Assembly (NCBI GenBank): GCA_035651755.1
Contig: DASRFA010000008.1
Span: 7,359-71,358, forward strand
DNA from: DASRFA01 sp035651755
GTDB lineage: Bacteria; Desulfobacterota; Binatia; UBA12015
Length of the DNA: 64,000 nucleotides
Direction: 5' to 3'
Both the position numbers and the translations under genes were made by a program. The notes under the pieces are model-generated. The model made no database searches, had not been told where the DNA came from, and worked only from the letters and a program-made list of their open reading frames with translations. The first letter of the stretch is position 1; each line of letters opens with the position of its first letter. This document shows, in pieces, positions 15,400 through 24,180 of the stretch.

Positions 15400-17610
15400 T
15401 CACGCGAGATCGAGCGCGTCCGACGGTCCCGCGACGATCTCGCCGATCGCCGCCGCGGCGACGCCGGCCGCGCCGAGCGCGTCGAGAAGCGATGCGCACG
15501 CGTCGGCGGGCACGGCGGCGAGCAGACCGCCGGACGTCTGCGGATCGCAGGCGAGAGCCACGCGCGCCTGGTCCACGTCGGAGCCGAACGACGCGCCCGC
15601 GAGGAGCGCGCGGTTCGACGCGTCGGCGCTCGATCGCCAGCCGGCGGCGAGGAGCTCGAGAGCGCCCGGAAGCGCGGGCAGCGCGGCGAGGTCGACGCGA
15701 GCGGCGACGCCGCCCGCACGCAGCATCTCGCGCAGATGCCCCACCAGGCCGAATCCCGAGACGTCCGTGCACGCGCGCACACCGGCGCCTCCGAGGAGAG
15801 CCGCGGCCTCGGCGTTCGGCGCGCGCATCGCGGCGACCGCGCTCGCCGTCCAAGCGGCGTCGCACTCGCCGGCGCGCGTCGCCGCGAGCACGACGCCGGT
15901 CCCGAGCGGCTTCGTGAGCACGAGGCGATCGCCGGGGCGCGCGCCGCCCTTCGTCCACGCGGCGCCACGCGCAACCCGCCCGAGGACCGCGACCCCGACG
16001 AGCGACGTCCCCGCGTCGAGCGTGTGCCCGCCGACGAGCGCGATCCCCATGCGCGCGAGGCCGGCGGCGGCGCCGCGCAGCAGCAGCCCGAGATCCGCGT
16101 CGCGCGCCGCGCCCGCAGGGGCCGCCGACGCGACCAGCACGAGCGCCGCGCTCGGGATGCCGCCCATCGCGAACACGTCGCTCGCCGCGTTCACGGCCGC
16201 GACGTCGCCGACTGCGAAGAGGTCGCCGAAGAAGGGCGGGAAGGCGTCGATGGTGGCGACGACGTCGAAGCCCTCGGGATGCGCGAGCACCGCGGCGTCG
16301 TCGGGCGCGGCAAGGCCGATCGCGACGCCGTCGGCCGCGAGGCCCTGCGGCGCGACGCCGCGCAGGAGCGACGCGAGCGCCGACGCGTCGACCTTCGCCG
16401 CGCAACCGCCGCACGGCGCCATCTCCCCCCGCCCTCCCATCGCCGCATCGCCCGGCGCGCGCACCCGGCCGGCGCGCGGCGGTGCATGGCGCGCGACGAA
16501 GCGGCGGTCGATCGCGTCCTTGAGCCACCACCAGACGCGCCCGTGCGCGGCGCGACCGCGGTAGTTGACGATCGCCCGGCCGTCACCGGTCGAGAGCAGC
16601 GAGAGAAAGCCCGACTGCGGACGGTAGGGTCGCATGCGTCCGTGGCCCGACAGCACGGCGCGCAGGGTCGCCGTGAGCGGCGGCCCCTGGCGGACCGCGT
16701 ACACGCCGGCGCGCGGCATCTCCGGATGGTCGCGCATGCGCGCGCAGTCGCCCGCGGCGAAGACTTCCGGCCGCGACACGCTCCTGAGGCAGCGATCGAC
16801 GAGCACGAAGCCGCGCTCGTCGGTCGCGAGCCCCGAGCGGCGCAGCACGTCGAGGCCCTCCGCTCCGGTCGCCCACACGACGAGCGCAGCGGGGACGCGC
16901 GTGCCGTCCTGGAGCGCGAGCCCGTCCTCGTCGACGTCGACGTCGCCGACGTCGACCCGCACGTCGATGCCGGCGTCGACCGCCCGCGCCATCACGAAAC
17001 TGCGCACGCGTGGCGCCGACTCCGCGACGAGCGCCGGCCCGCGCTCGGCGAGGACGACCTGCGCGCCGGCAAACGGCGCGAGCCGCCGCCGGAGCGCGAA
17101 CGCGATCTCCACCCCGCCCGCCCCGCCGCCCACGACCGCGGCGAGCGGCGGCCGCCGGCCCGCCGCGACGTCGGCGAGGAACTCGTCGACGCGCGCGACG
17201 CACGCCTCCATCGGGCGAACCGGCACGACGTTCGCGAGCATTGCGACCCGCTCGAGGCCGAGCGGCTGCGCGCCGACGTCGAGCGAGATCAGGTCGTACG
17301 GGATCGTCCCCGCGCGCTCGGCGAGGATCTGGCGCGCGTCCGGCCGGATCGCGACCATGCGGTCCTCGACGAAGCCGGCGCCCGCCCGCGCGGCGAGCGC
17401 GGCGAAGTCGATCCGGAAGTCCGCCGGCTCGTAGAGGCCGGCGAGCGCGCCCGGGACCATGCCGGAGTACGCGCTGTGCGGCGACGGCGTGACGACGGTC
17501 ACGCGGACCGCGGGCGGGCGACGCATCCCGAAGCTCTTGAGCACGTGCGCGTGCGTGTGGCCGCCGCCGACCAGGACGAGGTGCGGCTCGGCACCCGGGG
17601 ACCGCTGCAC
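15400..17610 (-). CDS. selD: NDH-like oxidoreductase fused to selenophosphate synthetase
   Basis: 736 residues in two parts. Residues 1-~375 are an FAD/NAD disulfide-oxidoreductase-like domain (GGGHTHAHV at 15-23, VVGGGAGGVE near 163-172, VFAAGDCARM). Residues ~390-736 are SelD (PCGGCAAKV near 399-407, PDDAAVL, GHTLDAG, KPLGTGV, TDVSGFGLVGHL, CDPQTSGGLL). SelD makes selenophosphate from selenide and ATP; the fused oxidoreductase may supply selenide. Cysteine, not UGA-encoded selenocysteine, occupies the active site. Proline/Arg-rich residues 375-395 form the linker. No selA/selB or selenoprotein is visible here. GTG start at 17610, seven bases after the TetR gene. Confidence 0.9.
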   Translation of the reverse strand: MQRSPGAEPHLVLVGGGHTHAHVLKSFGMRRPPAVRVTVVTPSPHSAYSGMVPGALAGLYEPADFRIDFAALAARAGAGFVEDRMVAIRPDARQILAERAGTIPYDLISLDVGAQPLGLERVAMLANVVPVRPMEACVARVDEFLADVAAGRRPPLAAVVGGGAGGVEIAFALRRRLAPFAGAQVVLAERGPALVAESAPRVRSFVMARAVDAGIDVRVDVGDVDVDEDGLALQDGTRVPAALVVWATGAEGLDVLRRSGLATDERGFVLVDRCLRSVSRPEVFAAGDCARMRDHPEMPRAGVYAVRQGPPLTATLRAVLSGHGRMRPYRPQSGFLSLLSTGDGRAIVNYRGRAAHGRVWWWLKDAIDRRFVARHAPPRAGRVRAPGDAAMGGRGEMAPCGGCAAKVDASALASLLRGVAPQGLAADGVAIGLAAPDDAAVLAHPEGFDVVATIDAFPPFFGDLFAVGDVAAVNAASDVFAMGGIPSAALVLVASAAPAGAARDADLGLLLRGAAAGLARMGIALVGGHTLDAGTSLVGVAVLGRVARGAAWTKGGARPGDRLVLTKPLGTGVVLAATRAGECDAAWTASAVAAMRAPNAEAAALLGGAGVRACTDVSGFGLVGHLREMLRAGGVAARVDLAALPALPGALELLAAGWRSSADASNRALLAGASFGSDVDQARVALACDPQTSGGLLAAVPADACASLLDALGAAGVAAAAIGEIVAGPSDALDLA

Positions 17611-17617
17611 CGAGGCG

Positions 17618-18403
17618 CTATCCGTCGCGCGCCGACGCGCGCGCGCCGGACGGGCCGCGCTCCTCCGTCGCGCGATCGGCGGTCGAAGTCGAAGCGGCGT
17701 CGCTCAGGAGGGCGCGCCGCATCGTGTCGACGACCTCCTCCTTCCAGCGCCGGAGCTCGTGGCGACGGCCGCCGACCATCGCGTCGAGCCGCGTCACCTC
17801 GGACTGCGACGCGTGGAAGAACGTCACCATCCCGGTGAAGCCAAGGATCAGGTGGCGCGCGCTCACCGCGCGGAAGGCGCCGGCGCGCCGCCCGGCTCGA
17901 AGGAAAGCATCCAGGCGGCGATAGATGGCGACGCCGCGCGCGCTCGTCCACTCCTCGATCGCCTGCGGGTGATCGAGCGTCTCGCGGAAGAGGATCGCCG
18001 GGAAGTGCGGACGCGCGACCAGGAAATCGATGTACGCGATCACGAGGCGGTCGAGGCGGTCGGGATAGCTTCCGGGGCCGCGGATGCCGGCGTCGATCGC
18101 CTCGGCGAGCGCGCGGAACAGATCGCCCAGGACGAGGTTGTAGATCGCCTGCTTGCTCGGGAAGTGCTTGAAGAGCGACGGCGCGCGGATGCCGACCTCG
18201 CGCGCGATCTCGCGGAGGCCGACGCCGCCGTAGCCGTGGCGCGCGAAGAGCCGCTCGGCGGTGCGCAGGACCTGCTCGCGGCGATCGCCGGCGTCGCGGC
18301 GCTGCGGTCGCGGCGCGACGCCGGCCGCGTCCGGCCGGCGCCGTCGCGGCCGCGCAATGTGACGCCGCGCCGCGGGCGGCGCCTCAATCTTCCGGGCCGG
18401 CAT
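17618..18403 (-). CDS. TetR-family transcriptional regulator
   Basis: 261 residues. After a basic, low-complexity leader (~1-38) comes a TetR HTH: QVLRTAERLFARHGYGGVGLREIAREVGIRAPSLFKHFPSKQAIYN split over about 43-88. An all-helical ligand/dimer domain follows, and the Ser/Thr-rich tail looks disordered. TetR proteins usually repress nearby genes and respond to a small ligand such as an acyl-CoA. The ATG at 18403 overlaps the end of the helicase gene by 20 bases; a later start is possible because the leader is not conserved-looking. Probable targets are this operon or the downstream CoA genes; a TetR-like operator cluster also lies at 31.05 kb. Confidence 0.85.
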   Translation of the reverse strand: MPARKIEAPPAARRHIARPRRRRPDAAGVAPRPQRRDAGDRREQVLRTAERLFARHGYGGVGLREIAREVGIRAPSLFKHFPSKQAIYNLVLGDLFRALAEAIDAGIRGPGSYPDRLDRLVIAYIDFLVARPHFPAILFRETLDHPQAIEEWTSARGVAIYRRLDAFLRAGRRAGAFRAVSARHLILGFTGMVTFFHASQSEVTRLDAMVGGRRHELRRWKEEVVDTMRRALLSDAASTSTADRATEERGPSGARASARDG

Positions 18404-20066
18404 GCGCGCCGCCGTCGGACGCGCCGCCGGCGGCGGTCTCCGAGCCCGGCTCGCGTCGGCGTCGCCGGCGCCGCCGTCGGCGACGCCGGGGCTCGCCGTC
18501 GGGCGCGCCGTCGCCCGAGGCCTCCGCCTCGCCCCTACGCGGCGCTCCGACCTCGGCCGCACCAGCCGCGGCCGCCGGCTGCGCTTCCCGCGTGCCGTTT
18601 TCCTTGGCGGCGCCCGCGGCGCCGCCGCCGCGGCGCCGGCGGCGGCGCGGCTTCTCCGCGGACGAAGCGCCGGCGGACACGGCGGAATCGCTGGCTGGGG
18701 AAAGCGCCGCCGGTGCCTCCGGCTCCGCGCTCGACGGCGCGGGACGCTCGCGGCCGGGGCCGCGCGAACGCGTCCGCGGCCCGCCTTCCCCGCGGCCGCT
18801 CGGGCGGCGTCCGCCCGGCTGCTCGTGGCGGCGCCGCGACGACAGGCGCGGCGGAACCGTCGCCGGCAGGACCATCGAGTCGTCCGGGAACTCGTGCGGG
18901 ATCTTGAAGCCGATCAGCGTCTCGATCGGCTCGACGCCTTCGACGTAGTCCTCGCACGCGAGCGAGATCGCCGTCCCGGTCGCGCCGGCGCGCGCGGTGC
19001 GCCCGGCGCGGTGGACGTAGTCCTGTGCGTCGAAGGGCACGTCGTAGTTGATCACGTGCGTCACGCCCTCGATGTGGAGGCCGCGCGACGCGACGTCGGT
19101 CGCGATGAGGATCGGGAGCCGCCCTTCCTTGAAGTCCTCGAGGATCTTCAGGCGCTTTCGCTGCTCGATGTCGCCCGTGATCTGCTCGGCGACGTGGCCG
19201 TTCAGGGCGAGCGCGCGGCAAAGGTGGTCCGCCGTCCGCCTCATGTTCGTGAAGATCAGCGTCCGCGTGCAGACCTCTCCGCGCAGGAGCCAGAGCAGGA
19301 AGCCGAGCTTCTCGTGCTTGCCGACGTGGTAGAGGCGGTGCTCGATGCCCTCCGCCGTCACCTGCTCGGGCTTCACCTCGAGCCGGACGGCGTCGTTCAT
19401 GAACATGTACGCGAGCTCCATCACGTCGTGCGAGAGCGTCGCGGAGAAGAGCATCGACTGGCGCTGCTCGACGGGCGGGCAGCGCCGCAGCAGGAACCGC
19501 AGATCCTTGATGAAGCCCATGTCGAACATGCGATCGGCTTCGTCGATGATGAGGATCTCGACGGCGCGAAGGTCGTAGACCTTCTGCTTCCAGTAGTCGA
19601 TCAGGCGGCCGGGCGTCCCGACCAGGAGGTCGACGTCCTGCCGGAGGCTCTCGCGCTGCTTCTTGTAGTCGACGCCGCCGTAGACGGCCTGCACGACCAG
19701 GCCCATCTCGCCGGCGCCGAGCATCTCGGCGTCGCTCGCGATCTGGACGACGAGCTCGCGCGTTGGCGCGATCACGAGCGCGCGCGGTGCGGCCGGGCGG
19801 CGGGCCTTTCCGTGCTCGAGGAGCCGGGAGAAGACCGTGATGAGGAACGCGGCGGTCTTCCCGGTCCCGGTCTGCGCCTGGCCCGCGACGTCGCGCCCGG
19901 CGAGGGACAGCGGCAGCACCTTCCCCTGGATCGGCGTGCAGTGCGTGAAGCCCGCGCCCCGGACGCCCGCGCGGACCGGATCGGGAAGCGGCAGATCGTC
20001 GAAGGGGATCGAGCGCTCTGGATGCGAGGCGCCCACGCCCTCGCTTTCCGTGGCGGCTTGGGACAT
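18384..20066 (-). CDS. DEAD-box RNA helicase with poly-Arg tail
   Basis: 560 residues. The helicase core spans ~20-390: Q-motif region FTHCTPIQ, Walker A AQTGTGKT at 64-71, PTREL at 101-105, TPGR at 151-154, DEAD at 175-178, SAT at 208-210, and HRAGRTAR near 354. It unwinds short RNA duplexes (RhlE/RhlB-like) in ribosome assembly or mRNA decay. The ~150-residue tail is Arg/Ala/Gly/Pro low complexity with runs of six and twelve arginines, likely an RNA-binding disordered extension. ATG 20066 has AGGAAGAG upstream; the longer frame before it lacks protein-like sequence. Confidence 0.93.
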   Translation of the reverse strand: MSQAATESEGVGASHPERSIPFDDLPLPDPVRAGVRGAGFTHCTPIQGKVLPLSLAGRDVAGQAQTGTGKTAAFLITVFSRLLEHGKARRPAAPRALVIAPTRELVVQIASDAEMLGAGEMGLVVQAVYGGVDYKKQRESLRQDVDLLVGTPGRLIDYWKQKVYDLRAVEILIIDEADRMFDMGFIKDLRFLLRRCPPVEQRQSMLFSATLSHDVMELAYMFMNDAVRLEVKPEQVTAEGIEHRLYHVGKHEKLGFLLWLLRGEVCTRTLIFTNMRRTADHLCRALALNGHVAEQITGDIEQRKRLKILEDFKEGRLPILIATDVASRGLHIEGVTHVINYDVPFDAQDYVHRAGRTARAGATGTAISLACEDYVEGVEPIETLIGFKIPHEFPDDSMVLPATVPPRLSSRRRHEQPGGRRPSGRGEGGPRTRSRGPGRERPAPSSAEPEAPAALSPASDSAVSAGASSAEKPRRRRRRGGGAAGAAKENGTREAQPAAAAGAAEVGAPRRGEAEASGDGAPDGEPRRRRRRRRRRRREPGSETAAGGASDGGAHAGPED

Positions 20067-20222
20067 CGAAATCGAAACTCTCTTCCTGCGGCTCCCCGAC
20101 GGGGTAGCAAACGCCCCCCGGGGCTTCCACACAGCGGCCCTACCGCGCACCGGGGGGAGGGCGGGACGTCGGCCCCGCCCGGCGGGAGGCCGTGGGAAGG
20201 CGGACGAGCCGACGCGCCCGGC

Positions 20223-21035
20223 TCAGGCGCGGGCGGCGATCCAGGCGGCGATCCGATCGACGATCTCGCCGCCCTCGGGCTCGTTCAGGATCTCGTGCCG
20301 AAGCCCGGGATACGCCGTCAGCTCCTTGTCCGCGCTGCCTACGGCCGCGAACAGCTCCTCGCTCGCGACCGCCGGGACGATCGCGTCGTCAGCGCCGTGC
20401 AGCACCAGGAGCGGGCCGACGATCTCGTGCGCTCGGGCACGGACCTCGCGCGCCCCGTGCGCGAGCGCGGCGAGCGTCTCGCGGCGGAAGGGGCCGCGGT
20501 AGACCAGTGGGTCGGCGTCGTACGCCGCGACGACCGCGGGATCGCGCGACAGCAGGTCCGACGAGAGCACGATCGGCGGCAGCGGATCGACCTCCAGCAC
20601 CGCCTCGACCCCCGTCGGATCGGAAATCGCCGCGCCCGAGAGGACGAGCCCTGCGATCTCGCGCTGCGCCTCGAGGAAGAAGCGCGTCGCGACGAGGCCG
20701 CCCATGCTGTGGCCGACGAGGAAGACGCGCACGCCCGGATACGCGGCGCGCGCGCGATCGAGCGCGAAGCGCGCGTCGGCGACGAGCTCGGCGATCGCCG
20801 ACACGCTCGCCCGCTCGCCGCTCGAGCGGCCGTGGCCGCGGAGGTCGGTCGACCAGACGGCGATGCCGGCGCCGGCGAGCCGGCGCGCGACGTGATCGTA
20901 GCGCGCGGCGTGCTCGGCGTACCCGTGCACGAGGACCACGATTGCGCGAGGATCGCCGGCGGCCTCCCACACGTGAAGGCACTGCTCGCGCCCGTCGGTG
21001 TGGCGCACGACGTCCGTGCGAGCGGGGGAGCTCAT
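20223..21035 (-). CDS. Monoacylglycerol lipase/lysophospholipase-like hydrolase
   Basis: 270 residues of the serine aminopeptidase S33/MGL group: VHGYAEHAARYDHVA at 37-51, DLRGHGRSSGERA at 64-76, nucleophile GHSMGG with Ser110, acid in LHGADDAIVP and His in GLRHEILNE. These motifs are typical of monoacylglycerol lipases and lysophospholipases. No signal peptide, so cytoplasmic or membrane-associated. The ATG at 21035 overlaps the stop of the exported-protein gene upstream by four bases, making a three-gene unit with the ceramidase-like lipoprotein; a joint role in lipid turnover is inferred. Confidence 0.88.
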   Translation of the reverse strand: MSSPARTDVVRHTDGREQCLHVWEAAGDPRAIVVLVHGYAEHAARYDHVARRLAGAGIAVWSTDLRGHGRSSGERASVSAIAELVADARFALDRARAAYPGVRVFLVGHSMGGLVATRFFLEAQREIAGLVLSGAAISDPTGVEAVLEVDPLPPIVLSSDLLSRDPAVVAAYDADPLVYRGPFRRETLAALAHGAREVRARAHEIVGPLLVLHGADDAIVPAVASEELFAAVGSADKELTAYPGLRHEILNEPEGGEIVDRIAAWIAARA

Positions 21036-21754
21036 CGCGCGGCCTCGCGCTCCGAGCTGGCGCTTTCCGGGCCGGCGGCCGCGAGCCGGCGGAGCGCGAG
21101 CGCAATCGCGGCATCGCGCGCGGGATCCGCGCCCGACGCGCGCGCCGCGCGAGCCAGCGCGCGGCGCGACTCTGCGGAGAAGTCCGCGGGGTGATCCGCG
21201 ATCCCCGCCACCTCGAGCGCCGCCAGCGAGGCGAGCTTGGCCTCGCGCGACGCCGCCAACGCGACCAGCGCCGCGACCGCGGCGCGCGCGTCGATCGGCG
21301 CCGGGCCGCCCGCGTGCGTCGCGTGAAAGAGGTCGCGGAGCGCGGCGCGCGTCTCCTCGTCGAGGTCGCTCGCGGCGAGCGTGAGCCTCATTCCGGCGAT
21401 CTGCGGCGACGCCCACCGGTCCGACCCGCCCGCGCGCGCGCCGACGGCGACGATCGCGCTCTCGCCCGCCGGGTAGCGAAGCGCCGGCGCGTCGCCGACG
21501 ACCGTGACCTCGCCCGTCGGTGCCTCGCCGACGACCGGCGCGAGCACCCGGAAGCGCGTCTCCGCCGACGCGCCGGTCGGCGATGCGACGGTCGCCGAAA
21601 GCGCGCGCGCGACGACGACCCCGTCCGCGCGCGCGAAGACCGCGATCAGGCTCCGATCGCCGAGCGGCAGGTGCGCCGCGGCCGGCGCGGCGAGCGCGAC
21701 CGCCGAAGCGAAGGCCGCGAGCGCGCCGGCGGCGGCACGCGTGCGGGCGCTCAC
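21032..21754 (-). CDS. Exported protein of unknown function
   Basis: 240 residues. A clear signal peptide (basic start, hydrophobic Ala-rich core to ~27, AAPAAAH cleavage region) leads into a beta-rich domain (~30-125) and an Ala-rich helical second half (~130-240) that looks repeat-like. No recognised family. GTG start at 21754 overlaps the ceramidase-like gene's stop (GTGA), and its own stop overlaps the lysophospholipase gene. A periplasmic partner of the lipoprotein encoded just upstream is plausible. Confidence 0.72.
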   Translation of the reverse strand: MSARTRAAAGALAAFASAVALAAPAAAHLPLGDRSLIAVFARADGVVVARALSATVASPTGASAETRFRVLAPVVGEAPTGEVTVVGDAPALRYPAGESAIVAVGARAGGSDRWASPQIAGMRLTLAASDLDEETRAALRDLFHATHAGGPAPIDARAAVAALVALAASREAKLASLAALEVAGIADHPADFSAESRRALARAARASGADPARDAAIALALRRLAAAGPESASSEREAAR

Positions 21755-23475
21755 TGCACGACCGCGCACGCCGGAACCCCCTGAGTGGCCTCGGGCCCCT
21801 GCAGCAGCTCGATCGCCTTGCAGGTGACGTAGCTCCCGAGCTCGACGCCGACCGAAAGCGTCTCGTGGTAGTGGTCCGGCACGCGGCGGCGCGGGTGATC
21901 CGGATCGTACGACTGCCCGCCGCACGGGTCCTCGGCCTCCTGCAGCACGCCGGCGGTGTGGAAGTCGTAGCCCGGCACGATGTACCCGATCTCGTCGGGC
22001 GAGAGCCCGATGACGATCTTGTGCGGCGCCGCGATCGCGGGGCGGACCGGCGGCTCGGGCGGGAGGCCCGTGTCGGCCGCCGGGCAGTCCGTGCGGCGAT
22101 GGTCGGCGACGCCGAGGTAGAGCTCGGGGAAGACCTCGCCCGGGAAGGTGAGGACCTGGATCTGCGGGTCGCCGCGCCGGTCGACGAACGCGATCGCGTG
22201 CTGCTCGCCCGGGCCGCAGAGCCCCGCCGAGCCGGGGCACAGGGACGGATCGTACACGGCCGGGTCGAGGTCGAGGATGCCGATCGCGCGTCCGAGCTCG
22301 AAGGTCGCGTTCGAGCCGGCGAAGCGGTAGCTCGTCGACTTGACGTCGAGTCCGGCGACCGGCACCGGCTCGGCGGCCGCGAGCGCGCGCAGCGCCGCCC
22401 CGCCGACCGTGCGGCCGATCCGGTCGGTGCGCGCGAAGCCGAGGTCGTCGCGCCGGTCGAAGTCGTTCGATCCATCGGGCTCGTGTGCGTCGGCGCCGCC
22501 GACGCAGGTGTCCCCGACGATCTCGACCGCTCCCAGGTCGCCGGAGAAGTACACCGCGGTGCCGCCGCGGCCGCGCTCGACCTCGTCCCGGATGGAGTGG
22601 ACGAAGTCCGAGCTCACGTAGACGTTCTCGCTCTCGAGCGACTCCGGATGCGTCGCCCAGTTGACGAGGGTCGCGATCGTGCTGCCGTCGGCGCGCTCGA
22701 ACGCGATCGCCCGCAGCTCCTGGTCGAACACCCAGGGCGGACGGCATCCGGTCCGGACCTGCAAGCCCTCGAGCTCCGGATCCTCCGCCGGGCTCGTGTG
22801 GGCCGGGCGCACCTCGGCGACCGGGGTGAGGCTCGCGACGGCCTCGCGGATCGCGCGCGCCGTCTGGCGATCGACCCAGGCGAGGTAGAGCGGGAACTTG
22901 CCGTCCGTGAGCTCCTCCGGGCCCCAGAGGCCGAGCGCATCGGGCGCCTCGTGGTCGTGCGTGCTCGCGAAGACGAAGTCCGTGATGCCGAGGTCGGGCT
23001 CGAGCATCGCCTGCGCGTGCGCAAAGCCGTAGTAGCTCCCGTGCTTCAGCATCCCGACGAGGTCGAGCACCGCGAGCGCGACCCGGTGGGTGCCGTCGTC
23101 GATCACGAGAGCGCGCGCCCAGATGTCGTCGTGGCAGCCGAGGGCCATCCGGTCGTTGCCGAAGCCCGCGAGGTAGATGCCGTCGTACTTGCCCTTCGAC
23201 TGCGGGTCGAGCGCGTCGTTTCGCGGGTCGTCCGTGAACGGCTCTCCGACGTCGTAGCGGCCGTTGCCGTTCCGGTCCTCGTAGGGCTCGCCCCAGACGC
23301 CGGTCGCGGTGATCGGGCCGTCCCAGCCCTCCTGCGGGCCGCACGGCGAGATCGGCACGGCGGCGACCCCGACCTTGAGCGTGGTCCCGCTACTTCCCGA
23401 GTCCGAGCAGGCCGCCGCCAGCACGGCGAAGGCGGCCGCGACGAGGAACGACACGGTCCTCTGGGCATTTCGCAT
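21751..23475 (-). CDS. Neutral/alkaline ceramidase-like lipoprotein
   Basis: 574 residues. A lipoprotein signal ends in LAAAC with Cys23. The mature part has features of the neutral/alkaline non-lysosomal ceramidase family: GVAAVPISPCGP near the start, ASTHDHEAPD in place of the metal-binding SxTHxH segment, NWATHPESL, YFSGDLG, LTFPGEVFPELY, and GLSPDEIGYIVPGYDF. Family members hydrolyse ceramides or related N-acyl compounds with Zn. An insertion with calcium-binding-like DRNGNGRYDVGEPF lies near 65-80. Attached to a membrane at the cell surface or in the periplasm. Myxobacteria-like hosts make sphingolipids, but the substrate here is not shown. Confidence 0.75.
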   Translation of the reverse strand: MRNAQRTVSFLVAAAFAVLAAACSDSGSSGTTLKVGVAAVPISPCGPQEGWDGPITATGVWGEPYEDRNGNGRYDVGEPFTDDPRNDALDPQSKGKYDGIYLAGFGNDRMALGCHDDIWARALVIDDGTHRVALAVLDLVGMLKHGSYYGFAHAQAMLEPDLGITDFVFASTHDHEAPDALGLWGPEELTDGKFPLYLAWVDRQTARAIREAVASLTPVAEVRPAHTSPAEDPELEGLQVRTGCRPPWVFDQELRAIAFERADGSTIATLVNWATHPESLESENVYVSSDFVHSIRDEVERGRGGTAVYFSGDLGAVEIVGDTCVGGADAHEPDGSNDFDRRDDLGFARTDRIGRTVGGAALRALAAAEPVPVAGLDVKSTSYRFAGSNATFELGRAIGILDLDPAVYDPSLCPGSAGLCGPGEQHAIAFVDRRGDPQIQVLTFPGEVFPELYLGVADHRRTDCPAADTGLPPEPPVRPAIAAPHKIVIGLSPDEIGYIVPGYDFHTAGVLQEAEDPCGGQSYDPDHPRRRVPDHYHETLSVGVELGSYVTCKAIELLQGPEATQGVPACAVVQ

Positions 23476-23597
23476 GCGCCCGGGTTAGCCCGTGTGCGAT
23501 TTTCGGGTCAAGCGTGCGAGGCGCGAAATCGCCGCTGCCGTCGCAAGCGCGATCTCCGCGTGCGATTGATATCGTGGTCGCAAAGGAGGACGAGCGG

Positions 23598-23903
23598 ATG
23601 GCGACTGCGCGGCTTTCCGACGACGACGTCCGGGCTCGGATCGCGGCGATCGCGCCCTGGGAGCTCCGCGACGGGAAGCTTCATCGGGAGTATCGCTTCG
23701 GGAGCTTCGTCGACGCGTTCGGCTTCATGGCGAGCGTGGCGCTCGTCGCCGAGGCGATGAACCATCATCCGGAGTGGAGCAACGTGTACGGCACCGTGCG
23801 CGTCGACCTCGTGACGCACGACGCCGGCGGCATCAGCGAGCGGGACTTCCGGCTCGCCGAGCGCATGGAGGCGATCGCGCGCTCGCGCGGCATCGTCGCC
23901 TGA
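23598..23903 (+). CDS. 4a-hydroxytetrahydrobiopterin dehydratase (PCD/DCoH)
   Basis: 101 residues, a full single-domain PCD. The active-site triad is visible as His56-His57 in NHHPEW and His74 in LVTHDAGG. PCD dehydrates 4a-hydroxy-tetrahydropterin, recycling the cofactor of aromatic amino acid hydroxylases, and also occurs with molybdopterin enzymes. The ATG at 23598 is preceded by AAAGGAGG (23581-23588), which decides the start. No pterin-dependent hydroxylase is in the window. It is divergent from the ceramidase-like gene. Confidence 0.9.
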   Translation: MATARLSDDDVRARIAAIAPWELRDGKLHREYRFGSFVDAFGFMASVALVAEAMNHHPEWSNVYGTVRVDLVTHDAGGISERDFRLAERMEAIARSRGIVA

Positions 23904-23949
23904 GCGTTCCCTTCCGCCGTCGCACCGGCGTGCGACGCGACGGCGGCCC

Positions 23950-24177
23950 TCAGCGCAGGCCGACGTAGGTCACGGCGGCGACGACGAGGATCTGCACCTC
24001 GGTGATCGCGACGCCGCGCCATTCGCCGGTGGTGAAGCCGACGTAGGCGAGCATGCCGGAGATGACGGCGGCGGCGGCGACGACCCACCAGGAGGCCGTC
24101 GCGCTCGGTGCCGTTCGGGCCGGGCGTGCCATCCGCGGACGGATAGCGGGAAGAGCGGCGCGCGTCGAGGGGCTCAC
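23950..24177 (-). CDS. Small two-helix membrane protein after mvaS
   Basis: 75 residues with two hydrophobic helices (~29-49 and ~57-74) after a basic, Pro/Arg-rich start. No family recognised. GTG 24177 lies three bases after the mvaS stop, so it is probably the last gene of the mevalonate operon. An internal ATG (residue 16) is an alternative start. A function in isoprenoid precursor use at the membrane is only a guess from position. Confidence 0.55.
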   Translation of the reverse strand: MSPSTRAALPAIRPRMARPARTAPSATASWWVVAAAAVISGMLAYVGFTTGEWRGVAITEVQILVVAAVTYVGLR

Positions 24178-24180
24178 GTG

